Shown: positions 1 to 11,617, counted from the stretch's first letter. The stretch: 64,000 nucleotides of DNA from Sipunculus nudus (GCA_026874595.1 CM049318.1:24013456-24077455), one strand, 5' to 3'. The notes: generated by a model not told the origin, from the letters alone. Program-made: numbers and translations.

Positions 1-44
1 GACGACAGTAGTTTGGATTAACTGCGGAACTTGTAGTTTGGAGA

Positions 45-110
45 ATGATGATGGACCGCTTTAACGGAGTACTCACCGGTTTGCTGCTGATATCGTTACT
101 CACCAAGGCG
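45..110 (+). CDS. First coding exon of a secreted or membrane protein (signal peptide), partial
   Basis: Three tandem in-frame ATGs (45, 48, 51) follow an in-frame TAG at 9-11, so translation must begin here and this is not an internal exon. The third ATG has the best context (A at -3, G at +4). From it the frame reads MDRFNGVLTGLLLISLLTKA: a short charged start, a hydrophobic core (GVLTGLLLISLL) and a polar end, as in a signal peptide. The frame ends in phase 0 at GCG followed by GTAAGT; reading through gives a stop four codons later. The rest of the protein is not recognised, so no family can be named. Positions 1-44 would be 5' UTR. No convincing phase-0 downstream exon was found, so the next exon may lie beyond the window or be too short to recognise. 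Confidence 0.6.
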
Positions 111-116
111 GTAAGT
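111..116 (+). other. Splice donor GTAAGT of the first exon
   Basis: GCG|GTAAGT matches the U1 consensus from +1 to +6 and sits directly after the signal-peptide reading frame. It is the strongest donor with a coherent upstream frame on the + strand. Confidence 0.6.
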
Positions 117-635
117 TGTTAATTCAGTCATTTTTCATTCATTATGCCAGTATGAACTGCAAGTTTATATCTTGGCACAGTCAATGGCTTCAGACCCTTT
201 TCCCGTACGGCGATAACTGCATTAATTTCCTGTTTCTAAATACTTACAGTTACTTTTTTGCTAAGGTTATTAGTTATATCTAGTAAATGACTTAGGTTTA
301 ATTAGAAATTTCATTTTTTTCTCAAGTTTTTCACTAACAAAAATGTAGTGGTAACTGAAAGCATCTTACTCGACCTGCATAGTGACAAATAACATATGGA
401 ACAAGTTACAAAGGGAAAGAGAGAGGGAAAGTAAGACCATGGCATTATGAGATTGAGGAAAGATTAGAGAGGGCAGGATACACGTATCCTAAATTTGCAC
501 TATTTTGTTTGTGTATTTAGTCCTGACTGCGTTGTCGTATCTAGGAACTGTTGGCATCAGTTATAACACTCACACACACAAACATGCAAAAACTTAAAAG
601 CACCACTTTGTAAAACAGGCATTTTATCTCCCTTC
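117..635. other. AT-rich non-coding stretch, probable start of intron 1
   Basis: No coding frame, RNA gene or repeat unit was recognised. There is a purine-rich patch near 410-435 and a short CA run near 570-582. Confidence 0.5.
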
Positions 636-720
636 CTAACAAACAATATGTGATAATTATGTCAATTATAATTATATTTATAAATTATATTTGACATCAT
701 TATCATATTATGTTTGTTAG
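636..720. repeat. 85-bp imperfect palindrome (fold-back element)
   Basis: The left arm starts CTAACAAACA at 636 and the right arm ends TGTTTGTTAG at 720. The arms (about 38 bases each) remain complementary with few mismatches through the inner GTCAA/TTGAC blocks (661-665 and 691-695) to an AT-rich centre. The whole unit could fold into one long hairpin. It looks like a miniature snap-back element; no clear target-site duplication is visible and no family is assigned. Confidence 0.65.
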
Positions 721-1682
721 TGTATAAGAGATCAGAGCTTGTATTATGTTGAGGCCATATGGTCACCTAGTAAAAACAGGCAAACATTATGTTTTAGCTT
801 TAAACTTCCCAGTTAGAAAACAGTTAAATCCACTTGATCTCTCTGTAGCGCCAGCGTTATCTTTACGGCAATACAATGTGCCTGCCAAACCTGTCACGGC
901 TTTACAAAGGCGTGATTATGTGAATTCAGCGTAGTTGGTGTGTACCATTGACTGTATGGGGATATACTAAATGTTTAAGAAGTATGATGACAGTTCCCAA
1001 GTATAGACATGTTAGTGGTGATATGAACTATTTAGCTAGTGGGGCTGTCCGATGTATACACACGTACCAACGCTTAGGTTAATATTTGTCCTCGAGGGGT
1101 CAATCCTCAGTGTATATACGAGATAAGCAGGGCTATATTTAGATATCATCAATTTAGTATTGCTCCATTTACCAGTATATACCTCGTGATATATTACACA
1201 GATTTAGATAAAGACCCTGTATTAACAATAAAGGGTAAACCAAGTGAAAAGAAACCCCACATACACGCCCGATCACGAATCACAGCTTACAGGGTTGAAC
1301 TTCCGCCTCTCTCTGCCATTTTTTATGGGTAATCTCACACATTTCTGGTGAAGAGATCATATATAAGTCACTGTATTTTAACGAGACATGGTACACTTTT
1401 AATATATGAGAAAACAAATGAGGTGAGCTGTTCATGTAATCATTTCAGTTATTTAATATTAGGTATTGGATATATTCTCATATAAACCTGGTAAAGGTAA
1501 GTTTCCTTCTCCAGGCAAGTAACCTCTCTGTGTCCCTCTAATTATACATGTATATTTATGTATAGATAAATTATATAACACACATGTAATTGCTTCAGAC
1601 ACAAAAATGAACGGTTCACTTAACATATATAAAATATAACCTGTGTTCACTGCGTGTGCGTTCATTGTTAAAACAATGACCC
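721..1682. other. AT-rich non-coding stretch
   Basis: Only short chance frames occur (62 codons at 746-934, 68 codons at 1459-1665 on the minus strand), with no recognisable domain or supported splice sites. Confidence 0.45.
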
Positions 1683-2345
1683 GTTCAGTTTTGTCTTTTC
1701 AGAGAATACTGCATATCTTCAGCAAGTTCAAGCAGTATTAACATACCGTTTACCAAGTTCCAACAATATTATATAGTATTCACTTACTTCAGTCAGCAAC
1801 ACATGCCGTTTACCAAGTTTAAACAATGTCTACATAGTGATACCGTCCACCAAGTTCAAATAATGTCATATACCGTTCACTCTCTTCAGCCAGTAACACA
1901 TCCCGGTTACCACGTCCAAATATTGTTAAAACCCGTTCAGCGAGTTCAAACAGTAACATATACCGTTAAAGAAAAGAGACGCAGCGTTTTAAAATATAAC
2001 AAATACCGTTCACTTAATGCTAAAACGGTGGACAAAATCCGTTCATTCCGTTAATGTAACGATGCATATCGTTCTTTATACTTGAAAAGTTACACTTATC
2101 ACTCCTCAAGTTAAAAAAAATTCAATTCCGTTTACTCGTTTCAAGCAGTACATGCTTGTGTTCACACAGTATAACATACATCGTCCACTAATAACGTAAT
2201 GATAACAGGGACCCAAAACCGATTGTTCAACCAGGGAAACATACGGTTTATTATGTACAAACATTATCACGTGACTTTCACTCTCTTCATGCAATAAACA
2301 TACCGTTCCATATGTTCAAACAGTAAAACATGCGAAAATATTATA
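1683..2345. repeat. Degenerate 30-bp minisatellite
   Basis: The block ACCGTTCACCAAGTTCAAAC recurs with drift, followed by AGTAACAT. Copies of ACCGTT or close variants start near 1745, 1805, 1842, 1872, 1903, 1932 and 1962, mostly 30-31 bases apart, and the array becomes more diverged towards 2300. Copies still recognisable near 2305 (ACCGTTCCATATGTTCAAAC) show it once covered the whole interval. The open frame at 1803-2054 is a by-product of the repeat. Confidence 0.75.
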
Positions 2346-3280
2346 ACGTCACAACAGTGTCCCATACCGTATCCTATATCGCACACTGTGATCAAAGATG
2401 ACGTGCATTTTTTTTCTACAGGGACCAAACAAGGATGTCAGCTAAACGGTCAGTAGATGTTAGCCAGTAATTATACGTGTATCTTCTAAATACATTCAGT
2501 ATTTCACTTGAGGTGCAGAGGGGCCAAACGAAGATGCTATATACCATTCACTGGTTGAACTCTATCACTTAACGGTCACCATGTTCAAATGAGATAGGAA
2601 ACGGGATATTATACATGCATAATATACCAGTACGAATTATTTCTCTTTTTTTATTTCTAAGGGCGTTAGGGTTACCGTACATTCTGTATATCAAGTTAGG
2701 GGGCGGGGGGGCTGCAGTTAACATAATTTCGACATGTAAACCGTTACGCCCGGGTTTTAGTGCATACGCAGTTTGGAAACCCCCTTGATGGGCTTCAAGA
2801 AGCCGGGAGAAATAAACAAAAATTACTCCATGAACAGCCTGCAGACAAGAATCTATCTGAGGAAAGAGTTTTGCGGCAAGGGGAAGTGTATCGGTCAAAT
2901 TTACACCGGAACAACACTTTTTCTGACCACATCTAATTCTCAACCTATAGAAGAATAGATGGTTAACGTGCTAGCTGATGTGTACGGTTTGTAAGCGGGT
3001 CCCTTCTAAATGTCCACTGTCTTAATTTAAGCGAAAAAATATGATAGGCTTACAAAATGTATTGTTTCACTGGAAACATAAACAAAAATGGAAAAAATGC
3101 AAGTCGCAACACAAGCATACATGCATTAACACACGAACATAGGGAAAACTGCTACCAAACCTAATTTTATTTGTCAAGTTAATGAAAAAGCGACAGGCCC
3201 GTCAATTATCTATCCTGCAAAATGAAGGCTAAAGTATCGTCGACGCTAATGTATTAAAGCGGCAATAATATCAAAAGTAT

Positions 3281-3283
<3 letters not shown>
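2346..3283. other. Non-coding stretch without recognised features
   Basis: Contains a G-rich run near 2698-2711. Overlapping open frames on both strands at 2569-2958 have no family resemblance and no supported splice sites. Confidence 0.4.

Positions 3284-3330
<47 letters not shown>
3284..3330. repeat. (TA)n microsatellite
   Basis: About 18 uninterrupted TA units, then a short variant tail. A minus-strand frame across it encodes an artefactual YIYIYI run. Confidence 0.95.
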
Positions 3331-3901
3331 AGTTTGTGTGTGTGTGAACGCACGCGAATGAAGGAAGCTAGTATATGATTATCATGCCAAGAACGGCTCT
3401 CTACATTTGACGACATAAAGTTAGCCTTATCTATTAAATGATTGACAGCTCGGTTTTGAGTGTTATCCGTCATGCTCTGCCCGTTAAGGTCAGCCTTTCA
3501 TAAACAATGTTACCTTTCCTGTGATCCCGCTGTATATTCTCGCTTTTTCTTTCTGTTTGTCTTTGACCCGGCTCTGCCTGGTGAATGATATATCGACGAC
3601 ACAGACATTTTGACATTTACGGACAATGATTTACGGGATATTTACTAGCTTAGTTGGATTCTATTTATAAAATGCGATTTCTTCATATTGTAAACAAGAT
3701 TCTTATGCATGAACAATGCTGTGAATTCTTTGAGAAACAACAATAGAAAAAATTTCGAGAAAAATACTGAATTATTTAGAATGCTTCAATTTGCGTTTCC
3801 TTGATTTGTTACTGACAAAAACAAGTACATTTTTATGTTTATTGTATTTATTGGTTAAAGGTTCAGTAAACCGTACCCTGCCGACACGGTTACCTGAGCC
3901 T

Positions 3902-3920
3902 CCCCCCCCCCCCCCCCCCC
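3902..3920. repeat. Poly-C tract
   Basis: 19 consecutive C residues, one of several C/G homopolymers in the window. Confidence 0.9.
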
Positions 3921-4087
3921 AAGTTATGGTTTTATATATCAGTGTGGTAGTTATAGAGATTAATGAAATTCAGCGTCTACTTGCCTGGGGGGCAGGATTA
4001 ATATGTCCGTTGTCATAGTAGTTCACAGGAAGTCACTTTTTTAAGGATTTCGACCGTATTATAGATATATTTTGAGTATATACAATG

Positions 4088-4325
4088 GTACCTGTCTGAA
4101 AGAACGCCTTTCTATTAAGACCACCTGTCTAATAAGACAACCAATGGGTGAAAAGAACGCATTCACATTCGTTATAACTTATACCTGTCTAATAAGATTC
4201 CATGTCTAATAAAACCACCTATATAATAGGGCCACTCTTGGGTGAACCAAAAGCATTCACATTCGGTACAACTGATCTGTCTAATAAGACCACCTGTGGA
4301 TTAAGCCAGATTTTGACCAGTTCAA
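4088..4325. repeat. Interspersed repeat with 94-bp sub-repeats
   Basis: CTGTCTAATAAGACCACC and its variants recur four or more times. A second block (GGGTGAA...GCATTCACATTCG) occurs at 4146 and 4240, 94 bases apart. No coding frame is preserved, so this is a diverged tandem or dispersed repeat. The family is not named. Confidence 0.65.
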
Positions 4326-5097
4326 CGGACGGTGTTATTAAACAGATTTCACCGTATTAACATTTTTTTTCATACGTAGCGATGGCTAAACCCTAAATGT
4401 ATCAAGATTAAAACATTGTTACATTGCATGTTAAAGCTGTGTATTTTGTGCTATCTTTACACACACATTAAAAAATGTGTATGTAACGAACCAGTACGCA
4501 TGCAGACACACACACCTTATCTACGCAAATTTATATGCACTAGAGGCATACTTGAGTCAGGGCTTTCAATATAGTAATAGACAAGTTACAAGTGTGACGG
4601 CAGGGGAGCCTTCTTAATGAGATAGATACCCTGTTTGTTGTCTGACAATCGACAGCTTACAGCTCCTCAAATATAGAGTATATATCTGCACTTACAAAAC
4701 CCCCCTAATGAGTTCAACTTGGGGTCTTCCCTCTTTAAGGATGACATGTTTATCTCTGCCGTCCGATTGCCTGTTGAGTACAATGTATTATGTTTGTGAT
4801 ATAAATATATATTACTATATGTCCATATAATAGATCGATTATCTTACCCCCGCGTAGTTTAACTACGTATAAACTCTGAGTATAAGTCGTATTTGTGTGT
4901 ATTGACGTTAAGCGGCTACCTGTATTTCCTTTTGTAGTGAAACCTTTACAGTCATATGTCATTTACTACGCAGGAGCGCGGTGGCAAGTTTGGTAGCGAT
5001 ATAATTATATGCAAATTACGAAAATACGACGTCAGCATTTTCAGCTCATAAATGAAAACTCAAGAAGGAACGATTGAATTTCATTTGTTTTTTCCAG
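4326..5097. other. Non-coding stretch
   Basis: No gene or repeat recognised. A minus-strand 70-codon frame (4750-4962) has no domain and no supported splice sites. Confidence 0.4.
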
Positions 5098-5153
5098 AAC
5101 TTCGATCAGTGAAAATGTATAGTTTGAAAATAGAAGACAAACCAATAACCCAT
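5098..5153 (+). CDS. Candidate internal exon (low confidence)
   Basis: A T-rich tract ending in TTTTTTCCAG (AG at 5096-5097) precedes a 56-bp segment followed by GTAAGC at 5154. Only one frame is open: after two leading bases, 18 codons read LRSVKMYSLKIEDKPITH. Splice signals on both sides with an open frame are exon-like. However, the entry phase (1) does not match the phase-0 end of the exon at 45-110, so they cannot be joined directly. No domain is recognised and the segment may be chance. Confidence 0.25.
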
Positions 5154-5171
5154 GTAAGCCTTGTCTTTCAT

Positions 5172-5258
5172 GGGGGGGGGGGGGGTCACCTGGGATGCAT
5201 ACATGTACTGATCATGTGTGTGTGTTATTCAGGATCGGGGGTGGGGGGGGGGGGGGGG
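5172..5258. repeat. Two poly-G tracts
   Basis: Runs of 14 G (5172-5185) and about 21 G with one T (5237-5258) lie about 50 bases apart. They could form G-quadruplexes on the + strand. Confidence 0.85.
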
Positions 5259-5511
5259 TCACTTGACACATAGATAGGATGCTGGGCCTATCTGTCCTAA
5301 TATTGGTTGCCACTTATCATAATTCTAGAAAAAAATATACATCACGCGCGCACACAAAGAGTCATTGTTTAACTTGACTCATTACACTCGACATAGCCCT
5401 ACGACTGAACTTTGCGGTTGTGCAGGTCACGTGTTCTAAATATAGATCTGTGTTAAAGCTGACAATCATGAATTAGGACGATCTCGGCTTCTCCGGGGTA
5501 AATGAATAAAC

Positions 5512-5655
5512 GACCCGCCCCCCCCCCCGCAGCATAAATTAATTTTGATTTCCAACAGAGATTTATCTGTTCTCAGCTTTTGTCACTTGGTCATTTCTTT
5601 CAAGGAATAAAGTTGTAAAATGTCGATATAAAATTTATTGACCCAATGCTAAAAA
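5512..5655 (+). repeat. Diverged fragment related to the MITE at 44.0 kb
   Basis: After a poly-C run, the order GCATAAATT, TTTTGATTTCCA, then ATTTCTTTCAAG...ATAAA parallels the interior of the element at 43987-44325, which has CGCATAAATT, TTTTGATTTTCCA and ATTTCTTTCAAGAAGATAAA. The ends are missing. Confidence 0.45.
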
Positions 5656-5668
5656 TCTACCGATGAAG

Positions 5669-5670
<2 letters not shown>

Positions 5671-5712
<42 letters not shown>
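5671..5712. repeat. (TA)n microsatellite
   Basis: About 21 TA units. Confidence 0.95.
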
Positions 5713-5726
<14 letters not shown>

Positions 5727-6049
5727 ATACATTTTATTATTTTATTTTACTATAGTTATTTTAAAACAATGTAAGTTATTTTTTCCTTATTTAGATTCAT
5801 AAACTATACTGATGAACTAGATAACTCATTAAACATATAATCTAACCTCAGAAAAACGAACCGGAAAGTTTTTTTTTCCGGTATCTCAGTAGTATTGGTT
5901 ATACATGTGCTTATATCAGTATTTTAACAGTGAGGGTTATGATATAATATAATATAATATAAACTTATTTTTTTACATGGATTGTACAAATAGCTATTAA
6001 AACTAATCATCGCACTCTCCATGGCTCCGATGATGGCGTTCGGTAGTCT

Positions 6050-6184
6050 GTATGGGTGGAGGAAACCGGAGAACCCGGAGAAAACCAACGGCTTTGGACG
6101 GGCAACTACAACCCACTTTCGGGGATCGAACCCGGGTCGCCAGCGGAGAGAGCCGAGCGTTTAACCCCTCGACTGTCCAGGCCC
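6050..6184 (-). mobile_element. tRNA-derived SINE (minus strand)
   Basis: Read on the minus strand from 6184, a tRNA-like head carries an A-box-like region (GACAGTCGAGGGGTTAAA) and a B box (GGGTTCGATCCCC, 6121-6133 reversed). A body follows with TTTTCTCCGGGTTCTCCGG and TTTCCTCCACCC. This head-plus-body arrangement is that of tRNA-derived SINEs, and the TTTTCTCCGGGT...CCGGTTTCCTCC block is familiar from invertebrate SINEs. The 3' tail is unclear. The 60-codon + frame over it is not a gene. Confidence 0.7.
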
Positions 6185-6238
6185 CATTTATACAGGTTCT
6201 GTATGCTTTACAGGAGATTTTTTTACATTAGCCGCTAA

Positions 6239-6990
6239 GGACTATTTGAAAAAATGTGTCACAGCCAAACGAAGACCACACAATCAGAAGTCCTGTAAAT
6301 TACACTTCTTTAATTTCTTCATCTCAGACCCCACTGCCCTGGTTAGCAAACTCAAGGAGGAAAATAAAATATAAATTGACGAAAGTATTTCCTGGGACGG
6401 GAGATATAGGACTCGGTGTCACGCAAGTTTAACAAATTTTACGGTTAGCCCGCCGACTTCAAACTTCCTTAACAACATTTCTGGCAGCGCCGAACACAAA
6501 TTTATACAAATTGGTCTTCTCAACGGTGTCTTTTTATCCATGGGTTGGAATGTGATTGCGGCGTACTCGGTCGGAGAGACCCTCTCGATAGAATTGGTCC
6601 GGCTACTCAGGGCGGGTGGGCGTAATTAATCACGTGACCCGAGCTACCAGCGACGGACCCGGGTTTTGCCTCTCACTCTTTCTGTGAAATAAATTCTAGC
6701 AGTAACTGATTGTCTGGGTGGTATTGGTTTTATTACAATCTTTGTTATTTTGTTCAGAGAAAGTCTTTCGAAGTTCTGTATAAATCTCCTGGGAGTTGGT
6801 TTTAATGCGGTTAGCCGTTGGTGTTGGATACACGATATTAGTTGTGGTTTTATAGCTGTGTATGGTAACTCATTTTTAAGCATGTTTTGATTGGTAGCTT
6901 AGCAGACGAATACCTATATGAATCTGGTAAGGGGAAACGTACAGTGGTCACGATAGCTGTATCGTATTAATATGTTGATTTAATGTAACT
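6239..6990. other. Non-coding stretch
   Basis: No gene recognised. GC content is mildly raised near 6400-6660, which includes a short minus-strand frame (6644-6883) without domains. Confidence 0.4.
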
Positions 6991-6992
6991 AC

Positions 6993-7625
6993 AGTTCGGC
7001 AGCTGTGTCTTTGTGGCGACAACGGGGGCACAGTTACACCAGCCATGTCTTCGTGACGCCCACGTTATCACGGTAACGGCAGCTATGTGTTCGTGACGCC
7101 CACATTATCATGGTAACGGCAGCTATGTCTTCGTGACGCCCACGTTATCACGGTAACGGCTGCTACGTCTTCGTGACGCCAACGTTATCATGGCTACGGC
7201 AGCTATGTCTTCGTGACGCCAACGTTATCACGGTTATGGCAGCTTTGTCTTCCTGACGCTATCCGTATCAGTGGTACAGCAGCTGTATATCTGTGACGCC
7301 ATCGTTATCACGATTGCTGCAGTTATTTCTTCGTGGTGCCAAAGATATCAGGGTTACGGCAGCTGTGTCTCCGTGACGCCATCTTCATCACGGTTACGGC
7401 AGCTATGGCTTTCGTGACGCCAACGTTAGCACAACACAGTACCTGTGTCTCCGTGACGCCAACGTGATCACGGTTACGTCAGCTATGTCTTCATGGCGTC
7501 AATCGGTGCACAGTCATGGCGACTACGTCAACTTGACGTCAACGTTATCACAGTTCCGGAAGTTGTGGGAATGTGACGTCATAGCGGCATCATTGCTACG
7601 TCTGCTTTGTCATCTTGACGCCAAA
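6993..7625. repeat. 40-bp minisatellite, about 15 copies
   Basis: The unit contains GGCAGCTATGTCTTCGTGAC followed by GCC, AACGTTATCA and CGGTAAC. Consecutive copies near 7078 and 7118 are exactly 40 bases apart. Copies in the middle (7040-7250) are well conserved and those at both edges are degenerate, typical of an array homogenised at its centre. Each unit contains a small inverted repeat (GTTA...TAAC). Confidence 0.9.
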
Positions 7626-9712
7626 GGTATAGACATCTGAGTACATATAGTATAAAACATGTTTGTTGTGGCATGTGAATGACAATAACTGTACATTGAT
7701 TGCCATAGGTTTATTATGGTAACGACAGCTGTGTAATATTAGTTAACCTCAGCCGTGTATATGTTACACCAGTCGTTTTTAGTAACAGCAGTTGTTCCAT
7801 GTCAGTAAAGCTTAGCTAGTATAGATTATGTAATGAGATTTGATATAATCCGTATGAATGTTTAAGGTCGATTTAGCCTTATTTTGTGCTAAAGTACTAT
7901 AATTAGCATGATAAAATATTATATAAGAAAAAGGACTGGTAAATGTTTCACAGATGAGTGCATGCTATTTTCGAGCCGTCTTCTTTGGAGCCGGTAAATT
8001 ATTCTAAAATGGCCACTAACTCCAAAGACAATAGATAACAAGCATATAGAGCACACGTGACACGTACAGAAGGCTGTATATTATAGGTTAAACAAGGTCT
8101 CGGCCCACATAACTCGTGTGTCACCCTGAAAGAAGACACTTAATCTTTACTTTCTGTTACAGTCACAACAAAGCTATACCGCCCCGTAAGATATATGGCC
8201 ACCGGTCTGTATATCATTATGTACAGGAGACCGACAAAGACCAGATACGACCCGCCCCTCCCCTGGATTTGTATAAATAATGATTATGTCCTCTAAAACG
8301 GACGACGGAAATTCTTGACACTTGATATATGTTAATATATGAACATCGTAAATATTTCATTACAATAAAAAATAACGTTGGGTGTCATGTGTCGTTTCGT
8401 TAATGCATTATTTTCAAGATTGTATTTACACTGACTCTTTCAATACATTAAGTACCTGGCAGTTTTAAGCAGCAGTTCCTATACTACAATGGAACACGAA
8501 AAATTGTAAAAAAAGGAACCCTGTTTATCACAGCTTAATGCCAGTCTTTTGTGCTGATGAGAATGCAAAGATTTTCTAGATTCTTATGGAACTAATCTAC
8601 ATAGTAGATATTATGACCTAGTACATGCGTATTGTGTGGCGTGTTATTTCAGAATAATAAGAAATTAAACTTATTTATGGGCATCCAAAGGTATGGTTTA
8701 TGTGTAGTTGGCTACTGTTTGTACAGTTATAAATAGAAATGTGCAGTTATACTTCTGAATATGTTCATTTAAAAAATATAATTTTTTTGTCACGATCTGA
8801 AAACCACTTTTTTATGCATGTCCACACGTAAATAATTGAATTTTATCGATCGCACAATTATGAGTATGAGTACGATTCTGCAAACATTCTGTTATATTTC
8901 TGAAATAATTATATATAATATGTCATATTTTTATAATATTTACACAACCGTCAATTTAAAAGTCCTATGCACCTCATATTATATGACTGGGGTTCCTCAA
9001 TTACAAATATGTGCATATCTTGAATATCCTTAGCCTATTCCCCGCAGCACCACACCCCCATACGCCTTAATCCTGGATCCGTCCATGCATAGTTACTGAA
9101 GTAAGCACAACAACCTCGTATACAATGACATGGACGTTTACAAGACAGGGGATCCATGTCCGACACCTGTTTTTAAGTCAAGTGTTGATCAAGTTTGGGT
9201 GTCCCGTGTTTGTCCGCTTGAGTAGGCTAACAGAGAGGCGGTCTTGGTTACCCGGCGTGCTTGATAAATCTGGTTTGTGTTGCCACATTCCTGTTAAATC
9301 GGGCGAGCTGTGTGTTTTAAATAGAATGGTTTTGAATGAGCCCCAACCAGGAAGCATAATTGACAGAGATATACAGCTTAGTTTTTTTTATACTGATTTG
9401 CGCTCCTCCAATGTTTACCTGTATAGGCTCTGATATATATTACGATCATCATGAAAAAGGTATACCTAAAATGACCGTATATATGTATATGATTTTTTAA
9501 ATGCTTTCTTAACCAAGTACTAAGTACATCTGCAGATTTTTATTCCGGTATCAGACGGGGAACCACCGAAAGGCGCACCCGTTTGTGAGTAAAACCTATC
9601 TGTTCGACACAGTCTCCCCATAAAGCATGGGTGGGGACCGACCGTGAAACATCTCACCGCCTTCGCAATTACGATTTCTCGGCCTCGATTGTTTTATTAT
9701 GGATATACACAA
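7626..9712. other. Non-coding stretch
   Basis: No gene or named repeat recognised. A 102-codon + frame (9125-9433) has no family resemblance, no clear splice sites and no codon signature, so it is not called. Confidence 0.4.
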
Positions 9713-9870
9713 CCGATCCCGGTGGCCGATCGGGTAGCGTTTCTGATTATTAAGCCTGTAAACTAGGAGATATGGGTTCGAATCTAACAGTAGCAGGTGT
9801 CGGCCCATGCCGAACTCTCCCCCAGAATCTTACAAAAAATAGGAAAAATCTAGTATAGCTATGCTTTCTG
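9713..9870 (+). mobile_element. tRNA-derived SINE (plus strand)
   Basis: GATCCCGGTGGCCGATCGGG begins a tRNA-like sequence at about 9716 with an A-box-like region. A B box, GGGTTCGAATCT, lies at 9774-9785. A body with GTGTCGGCCCATGCCG follows. The spacing between the boxes fits a RNA polymerase III promoter. The tRNA cloverleaf is degraded, so this is not a functional tRNA gene. Confidence 0.6.
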
Positions 9871-10774
9871 GGATATGTCAGCTGGGTGGTCACGTGACCA
9901 GGGCGTTGAAGATGCCAGGCGGAATCGGTTGCACGCCATGCAGTAGGTGTAATCCAGTACCTGTGCCAGTACCTATTATACAACCAATCTACAATTCTAT
10001 CAAGAGGGCATTTTCCATTTAGGTGCCACGCGTAAAAACTTAGTATGGAAAGAAATTAAGGTGCACTAAAAATGAAGGCTTTATAAATATTGTGCCAATA
10101 ATTATCTAGTGAAGAATACGAGAAAGAAAAAGTCAAGGGTAGTAAATTAAGAGCAGGTGACATTGGTCGCGTTAGGCTGCGTGTTGTTGCGATCAAATGC
10201 AATCCAATTGATAATTAATTGGGGGAGGGGGGTCGTTGCTATGTATAGCCTTTCTCTTTCCCCTGTCTTTGTCTCAAAAAATGCAGATTCTTGCCAGACC
10301 TAGCTGTTGAACGATGTTAAGCGAACGCTTTTGCTTTTAATTTGTGCGGTTTTGGAATACCTCCCGATCCTGAGCAGGTCAAAACATAACTTATTAAATC
10401 TCTGGCGAGCTTCCAGACAAACCAATTAGAATAGTTAGCGACGTTCTCAGGTAAATTACGTGGGTGTTTTGTCCATATTGGCTTCATTTCCTGCGAATTA
10501 CTATCTAAAGCTAACATACTGTGAGGGGTGGGGTTGTTAATAACCCTTTATTGATGGCACGTGTGCTGATACCTGTACATTTAATAAGACCAAAACACAG
10601 GATAAACTGTAAGAGTCCGTAGCGCGGTTAACAGAATAAAACTGAGAAACCGCGCCCAGAATGCGGGCGGGTTCAAGCAGTGTAGAAAACTGCATACAAT
10701 TATTCTGACAACCAGAACTTTCCATTTTACGAAATACAATCCTAGAATATTTACATATTCCCAGGTTCAGTCGT

Positions 10775-11015
10775 GCATAAGTGTCTGTACATCTGTGAAT
10801 ATTCCTGGCTGACGTTCTTGGACCCGGACTATATTCCTCATCCATACCAAAATCTAATCTATTCTTTCTTGACCAATTCCCGAAATGCCCTGGAAATTTC
10901 ACAAGATCTCGTGCTGTAGTAACGCCGTGAACAAACACCCAAACACACACCCCCCCCCCCCCCAAACACAAACATGAACGGGAATGAAAGCATAACCTCC
11001 TGATGGAGGCAAATA
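10775..11015 (+). mobile_element. Dispersed element ending in CCTCCTGATGGAGG
   Basis: Shares an ordered series of blocks with 44880-45080: CACCAAAATCTA-type, ACCAATTCCC-type, CCCTGGAAA, a purine/CA run (ACAAACACCCAAACACAC), GAATGAAAGCATAACCTCC and a terminal GGAGGCAA. A poly-C tract (10951-10964) has expanded inside it. Invertebrate and fish genomes carry dispersed elements ending with CCTCC...GGAGG; the exact family cannot be named here. The 182-codon minus frame over it is an artefact. Confidence 0.55.
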
Positions 11016-11617
11016 ATATTTGGTTTCCTCCTGTTAAGCGTCGAATGAACCAAAGGTAGACAGTAAACTGTAATTTATAGTCCATTCCATCAGAATAATT
11101 CTTGAAGGGCCAATGTTATGATAAATATAAGGAAATGAAAACGCCATCGACGCGGAAGGAAATAAAATCGGAATTGTTATCGCGATTATGCAATTTTTAC
11201 AAATTTCACGTGGGTGTTTTGATTCGCTGAATATGCATGTATGCTCGCGTTAATTTCATTTAACTCCACTTAAAGTGGTTAGGCAAGAAAATGGGTATAA
11301 AAAGGACTTGTTTTCAAGATTAAAATTCTACGGCATGCAATGAACAACACTACTTTTTAATCTCTTGATTGTCTTTGAAAAATGTCAATTCGCGAATGTT
11401 GAGTTTTATATAACATGTTCTACAGAATACTCTTTATACTATCTTTTTGTATTTCACAACGTTTTGACGCTTCGACATGACATGGCCGAATGTCGTAGGT
11501 TTTTCCCTTTTTGTAGAGAAAGTTTTTTTGATACTTATATTGTCGGTACTAGTGGCCCATTAGCGTTTGTCGTAAGTTGAGCGCTTGCACAGGTAATCCC
11601 TTCGGGTCAGGATTATA
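11016..11617. other. Non-coding stretch
   Basis: No gene recognised. The 71-codon + frame at 11365-11580 shows no domain or splice signals. Confidence 0.4.

Noticed and set aside
9125-9433. 102-codon plus-strand frame
   Set aside because: No recognisable family, no initiation or splice evidence, and ordinary composition.
9716-9790. Possible functional tRNA gene
   Set aside because: Box A and box B words are present but the arms do not pair into a sound cloverleaf, and a SINE-like body follows.
10537-11085. 182-codon minus-strand open frame
   Set aside because: It overlaps a dispersed repeat copy and a poly-C tract that encodes a glycine run; no domain is seen.
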